From: Microbacterium enclense
Lineage (GTDB): Bacteria > Actinomycetota > Actinomycetes > Actinomycetales > Microbacteriaceae
NCBI RefSeq assembly: GCF_001456955.1
Contig: NZ_KQ758472.1
Location: 213,984 to 277,983, forward strand
Direction: 5' to 3'
DNA: 64,000 nucleotides
The notes under the pieces were generated by a model. That model did not search any database, was not told the DNA's origin, and saw only the letters and a program-made list of their open reading frames with translations. Both the position numbers and the translations under genes were made by a program. Every line of letters begins with the position of its first letter. The stretch's first letter is position 1. Positions 15,353-23,199 of this stretch are shown piece by piece.

Positions 15353-16927
15353 GTGCCGATCCCCGAGCAGAACACGGCCTGGCCTCCCGCCCCGTGGGAT
15401 GAGGCGTACAAGGCGTACGCGCTGAACGAGGCGTGGCAGCTGGGCGACACCGCGACGCTGGAGCGGCTGTACTCGTCCGACCGGCAGGCCGCCGCGACGC
15501 ACACGCACCGCGGTCAGGCGTACCGTGGTGGGCTCGTCGGCGCCGCGTCGAAGATGTTCTGGGGCCGCCCCGTCCCGGCGAACGAGAACCGCACCCGCAT
15601 CCACGTCCCCGCCCCGGCCGACCTGGCGACGCTGTCGTCGGATCTGGTGTTCGCGGAGCCGCCGGAGGTGTCCCTCGGCACCGACAGCACCGAGAAGGGC
15701 AAGGCGCGCCTCGACCTCATCGCCAACAGTGAAGCCGCGCACGCCACCTGGAACACCATGGGCGAACTGAAGGCCGCGCTCGGCGCGACGGTCATCACCT
15801 CCGCGTGGGACACCGACGTCGCCGATCACGTGTGGCTCGAGGTCGCCGCCGCCGACGTCGTCATCCCCGTATTCCGCCGCGGGGTCATGGTCGAGTGCAC
15901 CATGTGGACCGAGTACCGCGAGGACCGGACGCAGGTCGTCTACCGTCACCTGGAGCACCACGAGGTCGGCGCGATCGAGCACGCCCTGTTCCGCGGGACG
16001 GAGACGAACCTCGGGAGGCGGGTCCCGCTGCAGGACCGCCCCGAAACGGCAGGCCTCGCGGGTCTCGTGAACGAGGACTCCCGCATCCTCACGGGCATCG
16101 ACCGGCTCACCTGCTCGTACAACCCGAACATGCCGACCCGTGCGTGGCGGAAGAAGGGCGTTCTCGCGAACACGGGCCGCTCCGACTACGCCGGCCTGCA
16201 CGGCCTGTTCGACGCGCTGGACGAGACGTTCTCGTCGTGGATGCGTGACCTCCGCCAGGGCGCGGGCCGCATCCTCGTCCCCGACGCGATGCTCGACTAC
16301 CTCGGCCCCGGCATGGGTGCGGCGTTCGACATGGGGCGCGAGGTGTTCGCCGGTCTCAACTCCCCCGGGAAGCCGGGCGAGCTGATGATCGACAAGGTCC
16401 AGTTCGAGATTCGTGTCGAGCAGCACGAGCGCACCGCGTTCGCCCTCTACCGCGAGATCCTCCGCGCCGCCGGCTACTCGCAGTCGGCGTGGGGTGACTA
16501 CTCCGGTGGTGGGCAGGGCGGCACGCAGACCGCGACGGAGGTCGACGACCGGAACAAGGCGTCGGAGCGCACCCGCGACAAGAAGATCCTGTACGACCGG
16601 GCTGCGATCAGCCGTCAGGCGTCGGTCGCGCTCGAGCTCGACGGGAAGCTGTTCCCCGGGAAGGGTGGCGGCCGGTTCGAGCAGCCGACGGTGATCTTCC
16701 CCGACGTGTCGCAGGAGGACCCGGAGAAGCTCGCGCGGACCCTGTCGCTCCTGGATGCGGCCGGGGCGATCAGCCTGTGGGAGAAGGTCGCTCGCGCGAA
16801 CCCCGACTGGGGTGAGGACGAGATCAAGGCCGAGGTTGGCCGCATCCGTGAGGACCGCGGCACCGCGCCCGACCCGGCGACGTTCGACGGCGACGACGAG
16901 GACCCCGAAGACCCGGAGGACGCGTGA
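15353..16927 (+). CDS. Portal protein (SPP1 gp6-like)
   Basis: A 524-residue portal from GTG 15353 (ribosome site AAGGGGG). Features include a helical N-terminus (AYALNEAWQLGDTATLERLY), the GGLVGAASKMFWGRP region, the wing/stem segment with LVNEDSRILTGIDRLTCSYN, and an acidic C-terminus (DDEDPEDPEDA). Size and order (terL, portal, MuF-like) match the SPP1 portal group. Twelve copies would form the DNA channel at the capsid vertex. Confidence 0.88.
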   Translation: MPIPEQNTAWPPAPWDEAYKAYALNEAWQLGDTATLERLYSSDRQAAATHTHRGQAYRGGLVGAASKMFWGRPVPANENRTRIHVPAPADLATLSSDLVFAEPPEVSLGTDSTEKGKARLDLIANSEAAHATWNTMGELKAALGATVITSAWDTDVADHVWLEVAAADVVIPVFRRGVMVECTMWTEYREDRTQVVYRHLEHHEVGAIEHALFRGTETNLGRRVPLQDRPETAGLAGLVNEDSRILTGIDRLTCSYNPNMPTRAWRKKGVLANTGRSDYAGLHGLFDALDETFSSWMRDLRQGAGRILVPDAMLDYLGPGMGAAFDMGREVFAGLNSPGKPGELMIDKVQFEIRVEQHERTAFALYREILRAAGYSQSAWGDYSGGGQGGTQTATEVDDRNKASERTRDKKILYDRAAISRQASVALELDGKLFPGKGGGRFEQPTVIFPDVSQEDPEKLARTLSLLDAAGAISLWEKVARANPDWGEDEIKAEVGRIREDRGTAPDPATFDGDDEDPEDPEDA

Positions 16928-17094
16928 TGGACGAGTTCCCCCGCTGCGCGCACTGCGGCCAGAGGATCGAGCGCATCAACTTCGCGCTCGGCCCCGAGTG
17001 GCGGCACTGGCCCTCGCCGTACGGCAACTACCGCACGAGCGAGAAGTACCGCATCTGCCACTCGACGACGGTAGCGACGCCCACCAGCGAGTGA
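16927..17094 (+). CDS. Tiny CxxC protein between portal and capsid maturation genes
   Basis: A 55-residue protein starting MDEFPRCAHCGQRIERINFA with one CAHC pair and a later single Cys (YRICHSTT), enough for a zinc site with the nearby His. Its ATG overlaps the portal TGA; an alternative GTG lies 3 nt earlier. Similar short zinc proteins occur in phage head operons. Function unknown. Confidence 0.55.
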   Translation: MDEFPRCAHCGQRIERINFALGPEWRHWPSPYGNYRTSEKYRICHSTTVATPTSE

Positions 17095-17109
17095 CCCGGG
17101 GGGTGACCG

Positions 17110-18312
17110 GTGGCGCTGTTCAAGCCGGACCCCGACCGCAGCATCGAGGACATCGTCGAGGACCTCGGCCGGGAGATCGCCGACCGGTTCCGCGACGCCG
17201 AGGACGAAGCGATCGCCGAGGTCGCCGCTCGCGCACGCCGCGACATGGACCTCTCCTCCCGACTGCCGGAAGCGGCCGCCGGCGCGGGGCTCACCGTCGC
17301 GGAACGGCGGGAGCAAAACCGCATCCTCGCCGAGCTCGCCGCGCACCGTGCACGGGCCCTGAACGAGCTCGCCCGCATCGGTGAGCGTCTCGCGGACGGT
17401 CTCGCCCCCGGTGGCCTGGCCGCGCGGATCGTCGCCGCCGCCGCGCTCGAGGGGGAAGCCGCTGCCGCGGTCACTCTCGGCATCGGCGTCGGCAACGTTC
17501 GGCCCGTCCCGTTCACGTCGACCGCGGCTCAGGCCGCGTCTATGGTGGCCGTGTCGCTGGAGAACCGGCTGACGAACCTGCGGGAGCGGATCACCCGGTA
17601 CCCGCGGGACGCGTACCAGCGGATCGTCGCCATGTACACGCCGTCCACGCTCCTCGGCATCACGACGTCGCAGGTGCAGCAGGCGCGGATCGTGCAACGG
17701 TTCCTCGCCGAGGGCATCACCGGCTTCGTGGATCGGTCCGGGCGCCGGTGGACGATCGGCGCGTACGCGGAGATGGCAGGGCGCACCAGCGTCGCCCGCG
17801 CGTACAACGACGCCGGCGTCCGGCGGATGCAGCAGAACGGCATCCAGCTCGGCACGATCAGCGGCGGCGCCGATGCGTGCCGGAAGTGCGCACCGTGGAT
17901 CGGGAAGATCGTGTCGTTCGACGGCACGACCGGCGACGTCGTCCTCCCCCACGCGACCCGCGACGAACCGGTCACCGTGCACATCGACGGGACCCTCGCG
18001 CAGGCGCGCGCCGCCGGGTGGGGACACCCGAACGACCGGTGCAAGATCAACGCCTACTCCCCTGGCCTCGCGATCCCGCAGCGGGACTTCGAGTACGACA
18101 AGCAGGCCGAGCACGAACGCGCCGAGCAGCGCCGCCTCGAGCGGGAGATCCGGTCAGCGAAACGCGACCAGGCCGCCGCCATGACGGACACGGAACAGCG
18201 CCGCGCCGCGCGCGACGTCGCGAAGGCGCAGGCGGAGATGCGCGCGTTCCTCAAGCAGACCGGCCGGAAACGCTCCTCGTACCGCGAGCAGCTGCACTTC
18301 GCCGACGGATAG
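17110..18312 (+). CDS. Minor capsid / MuF-like maturation protein
   Basis: A 400-residue protein. The N-terminal 150 residues are helical. The second half has the Phage_min_cap2/MuF pattern: RLTNLRERITRYPRDAYQRI, TGFVDRSGRRWTIGAYAEMA, ARAYNDAGVRRMQQNGIQLG, and a DACRKCAPWIGK motif whose Cys pair, with HPNDRCKINAYSPG later, could bind metal. The C-terminus is a charged coiled coil. It probably enters the prohead through the portal and is ejected or aids maturation. Confidence 0.8.
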   Translation: MALFKPDPDRSIEDIVEDLGREIADRFRDAEDEAIAEVAARARRDMDLSSRLPEAAAGAGLTVAERREQNRILAELAAHRARALNELARIGERLADGLAPGGLAARIVAAAALEGEAAAAVTLGIGVGNVRPVPFTSTAAQAASMVAVSLENRLTNLRERITRYPRDAYQRIVAMYTPSTLLGITTSQVQQARIVQRFLAEGITGFVDRSGRRWTIGAYAEMAGRTSVARAYNDAGVRRMQQNGIQLGTISGGADACRKCAPWIGKIVSFDGTTGDVVLPHATRDEPVTVHIDGTLAQARAAGWGHPNDRCKINAYSPGLAIPQRDFEYDKQAEHERAEQRRLEREIRSAKRDQAAAMTDTEQRRAARDVAKAQAEMRAFLKQTGRKRSSYREQLHFADG

Positions 18313-18328
18313 ATCAAGGAGAGCGACC

Positions 18329-18985
18329 ATGAATCGAACGGGAACGCCCACACGCTTCCGACGCCCTCTCGTCCATTTGCGTCAGCGCACACGGGACGGC
18401 AGCCTCGCCCACCGCATCCTCACGATCGCTCAGGAGCGACGTCCCTGGTACGACTGGGGCGCCCGCCTGATGGTACTCGTGGGCCAGTTCCGCACCGGGT
18501 CCTACGACACACCCCGCGGCCGAGACCTCTGGTATCGCTTCGAAGCCGAGAACGAGCACCGCGGGCGCATCATCAAGACCCGCACCTACGCCAACGTGCG
18601 CGCCACCCGCGAGCAGGACTTCTCATGGCGCATCTTCGACGTGCAGGACGACGGACACACGGTGAAGGTCGGCCACTACGGCGGCCAGATCACCCACTTC
18701 GGGCTGAGCCGGCGTGAGATGAAGCTCTTCCGTCGATGGGACTTCTGGGAGTGCCGCGTGCGCGGAGAATGGTTCGGCCTCCGCCGGTGGCTGTACCACC
18801 TCGGCCTGCACCACCACGTCGACCTCCGCAAGCCGTTCGCGTGCAACGCCACGCCCAAGCGCGGATCCGGCGGATACTCCCACTGGCACTGCGAGCTCCG
18901 CGGCCGCCACGAGGTGCACCGGTTCCGCAACTACACCTGGCCCGGGGGCACCGCGCGCGTCGAATACGACCCCATCCCGGCCTGA
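18329..18985 (+). CDS. Hypothetical structural-region protein
   Basis: A 218-residue basic protein rich in Arg, Trp, His and Tyr (DFWECRVRGEWFGLRRWLYH, LGLHHHVDLRKPF). It has an AAGGAGAG-type ribosome site. No family is recognised. It lacks a signal peptide or membrane segment. Its place between the MuF-like and glutaredoxin genes suggests an accessory head protein or a late-acquired gene. Confidence 0.55.
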   Translation: MNRTGTPTRFRRPLVHLRQRTRDGSLAHRILTIAQERRPWYDWGARLMVLVGQFRTGSYDTPRGRDLWYRFEAENEHRGRIIKTRTYANVRATREQDFSWRIFDVQDDGHTVKVGHYGGQITHFGLSRREMKLFRRWDFWECRVRGEWFGLRRWLYHLGLHHHVDLRKPFACNATPKRGSGGYSHWHCELRGRHEVHRFRNYTWPGGTARVEYDPIPA

Positions 18986-18992
18986 CAGACCC

Positions 18993-19082
18993 GGGAGGGG
19001 CGTCAACGCGGTCCCCGCTGTGAAGCCGCGAAGGACGCTCACGACGCTCTCCTTACAAGCGAGGCGTACCTGCGCCCCTCCC
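18993..19082. other. Long-range inverted repeat in 202-bp head-operon spacer
   Basis: GGGAGGGGCG (18993-19002) is perfectly complementary to CGCCCCTCCC (19073-19082), enclosing 70 nt. A second hairpin CTGCGGT/ACCGCAG lies nearer the next gene. The 11-mer TGTGAAGCCGC occurs here (19019) and inverted in the terL-portal spacer. The spacer has no open frame with a good ribosome site. It may be a folded leader for the glutaredoxin-scaffold-capsid genes. Confidence 0.4.
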
Positions 19083-19187
19083 CACACACTCCGCGGCCGT
19101 CGTCGGCCCTGCACTTCGACGGCTGCGGTCCCCTCACACGTCGCTCACCGCAGGGGTGCAGCGAACCCACGAGCAGGAGGCTCACCC

Positions 19188-19436
19188 ATGACCACCGTCC
19201 GCGTCTACACCAAGCCGGACTGCCGGCAGTGCGACCTCACCAAGACCCTGCTCACCAAGCGCGGCGTCGACTTCACCATCGAGGACCTCACCGACCCCGG
19301 CAACCTCGCCGCCGCGAAGGCCCTCGGCCACCAGTCCGCGCCCGTCGTCATCGCCGGCGAGGAGTCGTGGGCGGGGTTCCGCCCCGACCTGATCGGCGAA
19401 CTCGCCGACCGTCTCACCGAGGAGGTGCCCGCGTGA
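19188..19436 (+). CDS. Glutaredoxin / NrdH-like redoxin
   Basis: An 82-residue thioredoxin-fold protein starting MTTVRVYTKPDCRQCDLTKT, with redox motif CRQC (C12, C15), then GVDFTIEDLTDP and a cis-Pro loop QSAPVVIAGEE, ending in WAGFRPDLIGEL. This is the actinobacterial NrdH/mycoredoxin-like size and motif layout. It should reduce disulfides, for example on ribonucleotide reductase, though no nrd gene is present. It is coupled to the scaffold gene by a 4-bp overlap, an unusual place. Confidence 0.85.
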   Translation: MTTVRVYTKPDCRQCDLTKTLLTKRGVDFTIEDLTDPGNLAAAKALGHQSAPVVIAGEESWAGFRPDLIGELADRLTEEVPA

Positions 19437-20080
19437 GCACGCAGACCCGCACCCTCGGCCCGCAGTTCGCCCCGGTGTTCGACCGCCCGTTCCTGCGGTA
19501 CTTCGACGGCGAGAACGGCGCACCCGGCGGCACCCCCACGCCCGCGGCTCCCGCCGAGCCCGCCGCACCCGCGGCCCCGGCGACTCCGCCCGCACCGACT
19601 CCCCCGCCGGCACAGCCCGCTCCCCCGGCCACGCCCCCGGCCCAGCCCGAGCCGGTGAACTTCCGCGGCAACCCCGACGAGTACGTCCGCGAGCTCCGCC
19701 AGGAGGCGCGCGGCCACCGCGAGTCGTTCGAGAAGGAGCAGAGCGAGCACACCGCGACGAAGGCCGAGCGCGACGCCGCCGCCGCCGAGCGTGACACCCT
19801 CAAGCGCGAGCGGGCCGTGCTCCTCGCCGCGCCCCGCCTCGGCGCCCACGCCGACCTGCTGCTCGACTCCTCGAGCTTCACCAAGACCCTCGCCGGAATC
19901 GACCTCGCCGACCAGGCAGCCGTCGACAAGGCGATCACAGACGCGCTCGAGAGGAACTCGGCGTTCAAGGCAGGACCCACTCTCCCCGGAGCAAGCGGCC
20001 CCGGGCACCAGGGCGGCCAGCCGACCCCCACCACCACCCCCTCCCTCGACGGCGCAGTCAAAGCGCGCCTCGGGGGCTGA
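19433..20080 (+). CDS. Capsid scaffold protein
   Basis: A 215-residue protein just before the major capsid gene. The N-terminal third is a Pro/Ala-rich flexible linker, the centre a charged coiled coil (EYVRELRQEARGHRESFEKE, AERDAAAAERDTLKRERAVL), and the C-terminus short and basic (SLDGAVKARLGG), the usual capsid-contact end of phage scaffolds. It should guide prohead assembly and leave before DNA packaging. Identification is by position and coiled-coil pattern. Confidence 0.75.
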   Translation: MSTQTRTLGPQFAPVFDRPFLRYFDGENGAPGGTPTPAAPAEPAAPAAPATPPAPTPPPAQPAPPATPPAQPEPVNFRGNPDEYVRELRQEARGHRESFEKEQSEHTATKAERDAAAAERDTLKRERAVLLAAPRLGAHADLLLDSSSFTKTLAGIDLADQAAVDKAITDALERNSAFKAGPTLPGASGPGHQGGQPTPTTTPSLDGAVKARLGG

Positions 20081-20101
20081 CTCCTCTGAGGGAGATGAAA
20101 C

Positions 20102-21106
20102 ATGCCCGTATCCATCGCAGAAGCGAAGAAGAACGCGACCGACGATGTCGACGTGGCGGTGATCGACGAGTTCCGTAAGGAATCGACCGTCATCGACTCG
20201 CTGATCTTCGACGACGTCGTGAACCCCGCCGGCGGCGGCGCGACGCTCACCTACGGCTACCGCCGCCTCGCCACGCAGCGCAGCGCCGGATTCCGTGCGC
20301 TGAACACCGAGTACACGCCCGAGCACGTCACCACGACCCCCGTCACGGTGAATCTCGCGCCCCTCGGTGGCTCGTTCGAGGTCGACCGCGTCATCGCGAA
20401 GATCGGCCCCGCCGCGTCCGGCGCCGTCACGCTGAACCTGCAGCAGACCGTCAAGGCCACCCGCACGAAGTTCCAGGACGCCGTCATCAACGGCGACGTG
20501 GCGACCGACGCGAACGGCTTCGACGGTCTCGACAAGGCCCTCACCGGCTCGTCGACCGAGCTCGGCGTCGGCGCCGTGACCGACTGGTCCGACTTCGACA
20601 CCAACGCCCGCGCCGAGCACCGCGCGCTCGACAAGATCGACGAGTTCCTCGCCGCTCTCGACGGCGCGCCGACCATCATCCTCGGCAACGCATCCGCGCT
20701 CGCCCGCGTGCGCGCCGCGGCCCGCCGCGCCGGCCAGTACACCAAGGACCCCGTCGAGGGCCTCCTCGGGGTCAACGGCCGCCCGATCGAGCGTGAGACG
20801 TACGGTGGCGTGCTGTTCGCCGACCCGGGCAACAAGCCCGGCACGAACAACCCGATCATCCCGATCGCCACGCGCACCGTCGGCGGCTCGTCCGTGACCG
20901 GCCTGACCGACCTGTACGCGTACCGTGTCGGCCTCGACGGCTTCCACGGCGTGTCCATCGTCGGCGGCCAGCTCGTGCAGACCTGGCTCCCCGACTTCAC
21001 GTCGGCCGGCGCCGTCAAGAAGGGCGAGGTCGAGCTCGGCCCGATCGCCGTCGCCCTCAAGGCCACCAAGGCAGCCGCCGTGCTGCGCAACGTGAAGGTG
21101 CGGTGA
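20102..21106 (+). CDS. Major capsid protein (HK97 fold)
   Basis: A 334-residue protein with a good ribosome site (gagggagatg). It lacks a long cleaved delta domain, consistent with the separate scaffold gene. Typical HK97-fold features are the N-arm (AVIDEFRKESTVIDSLIFDD), the mid-protein E-loop/P-domain helix (ALDKIDEFLAALDGAPTIIL), and the C-terminal A-domain strands ending VALKATKAAAVLRNVKVR. Position after scaffold and before connector genes is decisive. Confidence 0.85.
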   Translation: MPVSIAEAKKNATDDVDVAVIDEFRKESTVIDSLIFDDVVNPAGGGATLTYGYRRLATQRSAGFRALNTEYTPEHVTTTPVTVNLAPLGGSFEVDRVIAKIGPAASGAVTLNLQQTVKATRTKFQDAVINGDVATDANGFDGLDKALTGSSTELGVGAVTDWSDFDTNARAEHRALDKIDEFLAALDGAPTIILGNASALARVRAAARRAGQYTKDPVEGLLGVNGRPIERETYGGVLFADPGNKPGTNNPIIPIATRTVGGSSVTGLTDLYAYRVGLDGFHGVSIVGGQLVQTWLPDFTSAGAVKKGEVELGPIAVALKATKAAAVLRNVKVR

Positions 21107-21519
21107 TCGACATGGCGAAGAAGACCATCAAAACGCCCGTCGAGGGCTTCGACGGCATCGTCGCGGGCGTCCGGTTCGTCGACGGCGTGGGCTCCACGGA
21201 CGACGAGGGCGCTATCGCGTACTTCGAGCGTCAGGGGTACACCGTCGGCGGCCACGTCGACGAGGACGCTGAGCGGGACTTCCCCCTGGGCGACCCGTCC
21301 GACAAGTGGACGAAGACGCAGCTCCTCGCGTACGCGAAGGCGCACGGCATCCAGATCGAAGCCGACGTGAAGACGAAGGACGACATCTGGGCGGCGATCA
21401 AGCCCGGCGGCACCCCGTACAAGGGCGTCACCACCCCGGAGGGTCAGGCGCTCGTCAACGACGCCACCGACCCGAAGGACGGCGAGGTCAAGGACCAGGC
21501 GGAACTGCCGGTCAAGTAA
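21103..21519 (+). CDS. Head accessory protein, paralog A
   Basis: A 138-residue protein from GTG 21103 (ATG 21112 is an alternative giving MAKKTIKTPVEGFDGIVAGV). It has an FVDGVGST segment, an FERQGYTV strand, a SAP/HeH-like helix pair (KWTKTQLLAYAKAHGIQIEA) and ends with IWAAIKPGGTPYKG and an acidic tail. The same order of motifs occurs in the gene at 21647, so the two look like a tandem duplication around the hairpin and tRNA-like element. Probably a head decoration or connector-associated protein. Confidence 0.65.
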   Translation: MIDMAKKTIKTPVEGFDGIVAGVRFVDGVGSTDDEGAIAYFERQGYTVGGHVDEDAERDFPLGDPSDKWTKTQLLAYAKAHGIQIEADVKTKDDIWAAIKPGGTPYKGVTTPEGQALVNDATDPKDGEVKDQAELPVK

Positions 21520-21527
21520 CCGTCACC

Positions 21528-21566
21528 GCTCCCCGCACGGCGCGCACACGCCGTCGTGCGGGGAGC
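21528..21566 (+). terminator. Strong hairpin upstream of tRNA-like element
   Basis: GCTCCCCGCACG (21528-21539) pairs perfectly with CGTGCGGGGAGC (21555-21566), a 12-bp stem that starts 8 nt after the preceding stop codon. There is no U-run, and essential head genes lie downstream, so full termination is unlikely. It may be a partial terminator or a 3'-end protector for the capsid mRNA. It ends 4 nt before the tRNA-like structure. Confidence 0.65.
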
Positions 21567-21570
21567 ACCA

Positions 21571-21631
21571 CGACACGTAGCTCAGATGGAAGAGCCACGG
21601 GACGCAGGTTCGAGTCCTGCCGTGTCGACCA
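21571..21631 (+). ncRNA. tRNA-like RNA lacking the anticodon arm
   Basis: The acceptor stem CGACACG (21571-21577) pairs perfectly with CGTGTCG (21621-21627), followed by discriminator A and encoded CCA (21629-21631). The D arm is GCTC-AGATGGAA-GAGC (21580-21595) with the conserved AG...GG loop. The T arm is GCAGG-TTCGAGT-CCTGC (21604-21620). Only 8 nt (CACGGGAC) lie between the D and T arms, where a tRNA has about 22, so there is no anticodon stem-loop and it cannot decode. C1-G72 with A73 resembles bacterial tRNA-Pro. It sits between head genes, 15 nt before the next start codon. RNase P/CCA-enzyme recognition is plausible. Confidence 0.75.
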
Positions 21632-21646
21632 CCCAGAGGAGGCATC

Positions 21647-22096
21647 ATGCGCATCATCCACCCCCAGGCTGTCGCCGGCCGCCAGAGGCAGTTCGACGTC
21701 GAGTTCATCGACGGTGTCGCGACGGTCGAGTCGTTGCACCCCGAGCGGGAGCTCGCGTTCCGTCAGCACGGGTTCCGCTTCGAGGAAGACCCCGAGGTCG
21801 TCGCCCCGTACCACGGGGGCCTCGGCGAGCCGATCATCGACCTCACCACCATGACGATCGCGCAGCTGCGCGAGATCGCCGAGATGGACGGTATCGACCT
21901 CCCGTCGAAGGCGAAGCACGCGGAGATCGTCGAAATCCTGTCCCGCCGCCCGATGGACCCCATCCCGGGCAGCGTCGAGAACGGTGACGGGTCGTTCGTC
22001 TCCCCCGGCGTTCCCGATTTCGGAAAGGCCGAGCTGCGCGACGGCATCTGGGCGGCGGTCAAGCCCGGCGAAACGCTGCCGGGTACGGAGGGCTGA
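21647..22096 (+). CDS. Head accessory protein, paralog B
   Basis: A 149-residue protein with ribosome site gaggagg directly after the tRNA-like CCA. Its motif order matches the gene at 21103: FDVEFIDGVATVES, LAFRQHGFRFEEDPEVVAPY, a SAP/HeH-like block (MTIAQLREIAEMDGIDLPSK) and DGIWAAVKPGETLPG at the end. I infer duplication and divergence. Probably a capsid-associated or connector-region protein. No catalytic motif. Confidence 0.65.
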   Translation: MRIIHPQAVAGRQRQFDVEFIDGVATVESLHPERELAFRQHGFRFEEDPEVVAPYHGGLGEPIIDLTTMTIAQLREIAEMDGIDLPSKAKHAEIVEILSRRPMDPIPGSVENGDGSFVSPGVPDFGKAELRDGIWAAVKPGETLPGTEG

Positions 22097-22097
22097 G

Positions 22098-22511
22098 ATG
22101 CAGCGCGTGTTCGCCACCCCCACGGACTACGCGAAGTACGCCGAGGAGGACTTCGACGACACCGATCTGCTGACGAAGCGACTGCGCTCTGCGTCCGTCG
22201 AGGTCGAGAAGCTGATCCGCGGCGCCGTGTACGACGTCGACGACGACGGCTACCCCACCGACGCCGACACCGCGGAGGACCTCGCGGAGGCGACGTGCGC
22301 GATCGTCGAGCACTGGGCCGACACCGACGACCCCCGCGGCATCGACGCGGTCCAGGGCGCGGTGAAGATCGGGTCCGTGTCGCTCGGCACGACGTCGTCC
22401 GGGTCGGACAACCTGTCCGCCAGCGAGAAGCTCGCGCGCCGCATCGGCGACAAGGCCGTCGACATTCTCACCACCGCGGGCCTGATCGGCGCCGCCGTCG
22501 CACACTCCTGA
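22098..22511 (+). CDS. Head-tail connector (gp6/gp15-like adaptor)
   Basis: A 137-residue helical protein (VFATPTDYAKYAEEDFDDTD, LLTKRLRSASVEVEKLIRGA, LAEATCAIVEHWADTDDP) followed by a SASEKLARRIGDKAVDIL helix. This is the layout of adaptor proteins that bind under the portal. Order after capsid genes supports the call. Confidence 0.72.
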   Translation: MQRVFATPTDYAKYAEEDFDDTDLLTKRLRSASVEVEKLIRGAVYDVDDDGYPTDADTAEDLAEATCAIVEHWADTDDPRGIDAVQGAVKIGSVSLGTTSSGSDNLSASEKLARRIGDKAVDILTTAGLIGAAVAHS

Positions 22512-22603
22512 ATTGCTTGACTGCATTCTGAACAGGCTGTCGTCGTGACCGGAATGACGGCCCATATTCTTTGACCAGCGAAGCGGACGAGGGGCACTGA
22601 ACG

Positions 22604-22822
22604 GTGAAATACATGCATCGACCTGGCCCTACCCGGCTCGAAGACCTCCGGCGTCTTGAAGGACTCGAGAGGCGATATCGCTGGAGCCCCTGGAAAGCTC
22701 CCGCGATTCAGGGCTTGTGGATGGTGTCTGCTGGTCTGCCGAATCCCTACCCTGCTTCGGTTCTCCGGATGGCGCATAGAGATCCGAATGCAGCTGCAAT
22801 CCTCTGGCGCCGAACGACCTAG
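22604..22822 (+). CDS. Small basic protein in lower-GC insert
   Basis: A 72-residue protein from GTG 22604 (RPGPTRLEDLRRLEGLERRY, RWSPWKAPAIQGLWMVSAGL) rich in Arg, Trp and Pro. The stretch 22512-22840 has visibly more A and T than the adjoining head genes, and the gene is not coupled to its neighbours, so it looks like an inserted moron-type gene. TTGACT and TATTCT hexamers occur upstream (22512-22580) but at poor spacing. Function unknown. Confidence 0.45.
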   Translation: MKYMHRPGPTRLEDLRRLEGLERRYRWSPWKAPAIQGLWMVSAGLPNPYPASVLRMAHRDPNAAAILWRRTT

Positions 22823-22845
22823 ATCCGGCTCGTTAGGAGGTCACG

Positions 22846-23190
22846 ATGGCCCGCCTGCGAGCGAAGCACCTCCCCCACCGCGTCATCGTCCAGCCGTTCG
22901 ACGGCGACGGCGCCGAAGGCGACATCTGGGGCGACGAGCGCGCGGACCGCCCCGCGTACGTCGAACAGAAGACCCGCCTCCGCGTCGACCGCCGCTCCAC
23001 CTCCCCCACGTCTGGGCAGGAGATCACGTCAACGACGTTCGTCGTGATGCTGCCCGACGACGACACCGCACCCCGGTCACGTGTGACCGTGTGGGCGGGC
23101 ACCCCGCGCGAGCGCACCGCCGAGGTCATCGACTCCGCGTTCTTCGACTACCGCGGCACCCCGTCCCACGTGGAGCTGTACCTCGAGTAG
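22846..23190 (+). CDS. Head-tail joining / stopper-like protein
   Basis: A 114-residue beta-rich protein with a strong ribosome site (taggaggt). It starts MARLRAKHLPHRVIVQPFDG, then has EGDIWGDERADRPAYVEQKT and a TSTTFVVMLPDDDTAPRSRV strand set, ending in VELYLE. Size and position match small SPP1-gp16/HK97-gp7-type joining proteins. Confidence 0.65.
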   Translation: MARLRAKHLPHRVIVQPFDGDGAEGDIWGDERADRPAYVEQKTRLRVDRRSTSPTSGQEITSTTFVVMLPDDDTAPRSRVTVWAGTPRERTAEVIDSAFFDYRGTPSHVELYLE

Positions 23191-23199
23191 GGAGCGCCC

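Noticed and set aside
21571..21631. Calling the tRNA-like element a normal tRNA
   Set aside because: Only 8 nt lie between D and T arms, so no anticodon loop can form.
21512..22123. A 203-codon leftward frame across the tRNA-like element
   Set aside because: It contains the peptide typically mis-called from antisense tRNA sequence and overlaps a better-supported gene.
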